The translations under genes and the position numbers were made by a program. From positions 1,137,796 to 1,201,795 of the forward strand of contig VYZB01000211.1 of NCBI GenBank assembly GCA_013397455.1: a DNA stretch of 64,000 nt, given 5' to 3'. The notes beneath the pieces are model-generated. The model saw only the letters and a list, made by a program, of their open reading frames with translations. It ran no database searches and was not told the DNA's origin. Origin of the DNA: Crotophaga sulcirostris (Eukaryota > Chordata > Aves > Cuculiformes > Crotophagidae). Shown here one piece after another: positions 63,313 through 64,000 of the stretch (positions are counted from its first letter, which is position 1; each line of letters begins with the position of its first letter).

Positions 63313-64000
63313 GGAAGTGAATGTGCCTTTGATTTAAGGTGGGTGTGCCTCCAACCGATTACAATTTGTGCTGCACCTGCCTACGCCTGGGGTGCTTGGC
63401 TCCATGTTTTCTGATCCCAATTGGGACTAAACCACAAGACAATTCTTTGACATTTGAATGATAAAGAACAACAAGAGGAAGGATTTTCTGGTGGTTAGGG
63501 TGGTAGCCAAAGCCTTTGCAAGACCTGGGTCTGACATCCTTCTGCAACACAGCTCCTGGCAGAAAGCCTCTGGAATATGAAGCTGCCTCAGCTGGGTATG
63601 GACCTCAGTGGAAATTTTGTGCTGGGCCCCAGGTACCCAAGCAGCTACTCAAAATCCTGGTAAAACAGCTCTGAGGCAAATACCTATAGCTGCTTGTTTT
63701 TCAGTCTGTCTCAGAGTTACTCAAGAGAAGGTTTCCTTCTGGCCTGCCCCTGCCCCTCTGGGTGCTGTGGCTCCTGTGTCACTCGTGTCTGTCAGTGCAT
63801 GGAATATATGTTCAGTATGGGCACTATGTCATTCCACACGTAGCATGGTTTTAATGTCAGATGGCATTCTCCTAGAAGCAGAGATGTATATGGGGAAGAA
63901 AAAGGGAGCAGACATTCCATTTGCTCATTATTTTTTTAGTTGCTGAAGAAAGTGCTATTTGCTAATTAATAACACAGTTCTATGCCGTATTTCACAACTT
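63313..64000. other. non-genic DNA to window end
   Basis: A plus-strand frame of about 112 codons (63608-63946) crosses a moderately GC-rich segment. It has no domain, signal peptide or splice support. Nothing else is recognised. Confidence 0.55.

Noticed and set aside
63608..63946. 112-codon plus-strand frame near the window end
   Set aside because: No recognisable domain or conserved motif; composition follows local GC content.
1..64000. CRISPR arrays, operons, phage or plasmid modules, tRNA or rRNA genes
   Set aside because: No regularly spaced repeats, no dense long frames, no cloverleaf or rRNA signatures. The CR1 content places the window in a bird-like vertebrate genome.

Overview
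The window looks like intergenic or deep intronic DNA from a bird. The main evidence is six fragments of the CR1 LINE retrotransposon, in both orientations. They carry the CR1 3'-terminal octamers (such as GATTCTAT), the adjoining 'gatgatct...ggtc...' block, and coding remnants of the end of ORF2. Older, decayed amniote repeats are also present: one good MIR/CORE-SINE match, and several copies of the 'gaagtcaatgg / gacttcaatgg' type. The DNA is AT-rich with few CpGs, and stop codons are dense in all frames. The species and chromosome cannot be told from the sequence. One run of 130 Ns marks an assembly gap.

I find no convincing protein-coding gene and no rRNA, tRNA, CRISPR array or other prokaryotic system. 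The open frames are short (at most about 138 codons), lack recognisable domains and do not chain into exons with good splice sites. The only reading frames I can tie to a known protein are short tails of CR1 ORF2.

Layout: 1-4866 unique AT-rich DNA; 4867-5115 CR1 (minus); 5795-6010 a CpG-containing block with a repeated AGGTGATTAAC that may be a conserved noncoding element; 7733-7862 gap; 8623-9181 a longer CR1 (minus); 13782-14327 a CR1 (minus) with an internal deletion; about 14.3-34.0 kb unique DNA with simple repeats and, at 31824-31890, a striking near-perfect hairpin; 34050-34268 CR1 (plus); 37.96-38.15 kb a diverged CR1-related remnant; 39.14-39.70 kb an ancient repeat; 41454-41577 CR1 3' end (plus) with three octamers; 44.01-44.30 kb a small CpG-bearing, promoter-like patch; 58758-59061 CR1 (plus) with the last ORF2 codons and the terminal octamers intact; 59.49-60.33 kb a GC-richer patch with exon-like but stop-interrupted reading frames; 63.16-63.31 kb MIR.

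The items most worth checking are the exon-like segment at 60104-60325 (minus) with its GC-rich neighbour, the 31.8 kb hairpin, the small exon-like segment at 57750-57810 with good splice signals and CpGs, the 5.8 kb candidate regulatory block, and the 44.0 kb promoter-like patch. All are candidates, not established features. I see no clearly new biological system here.
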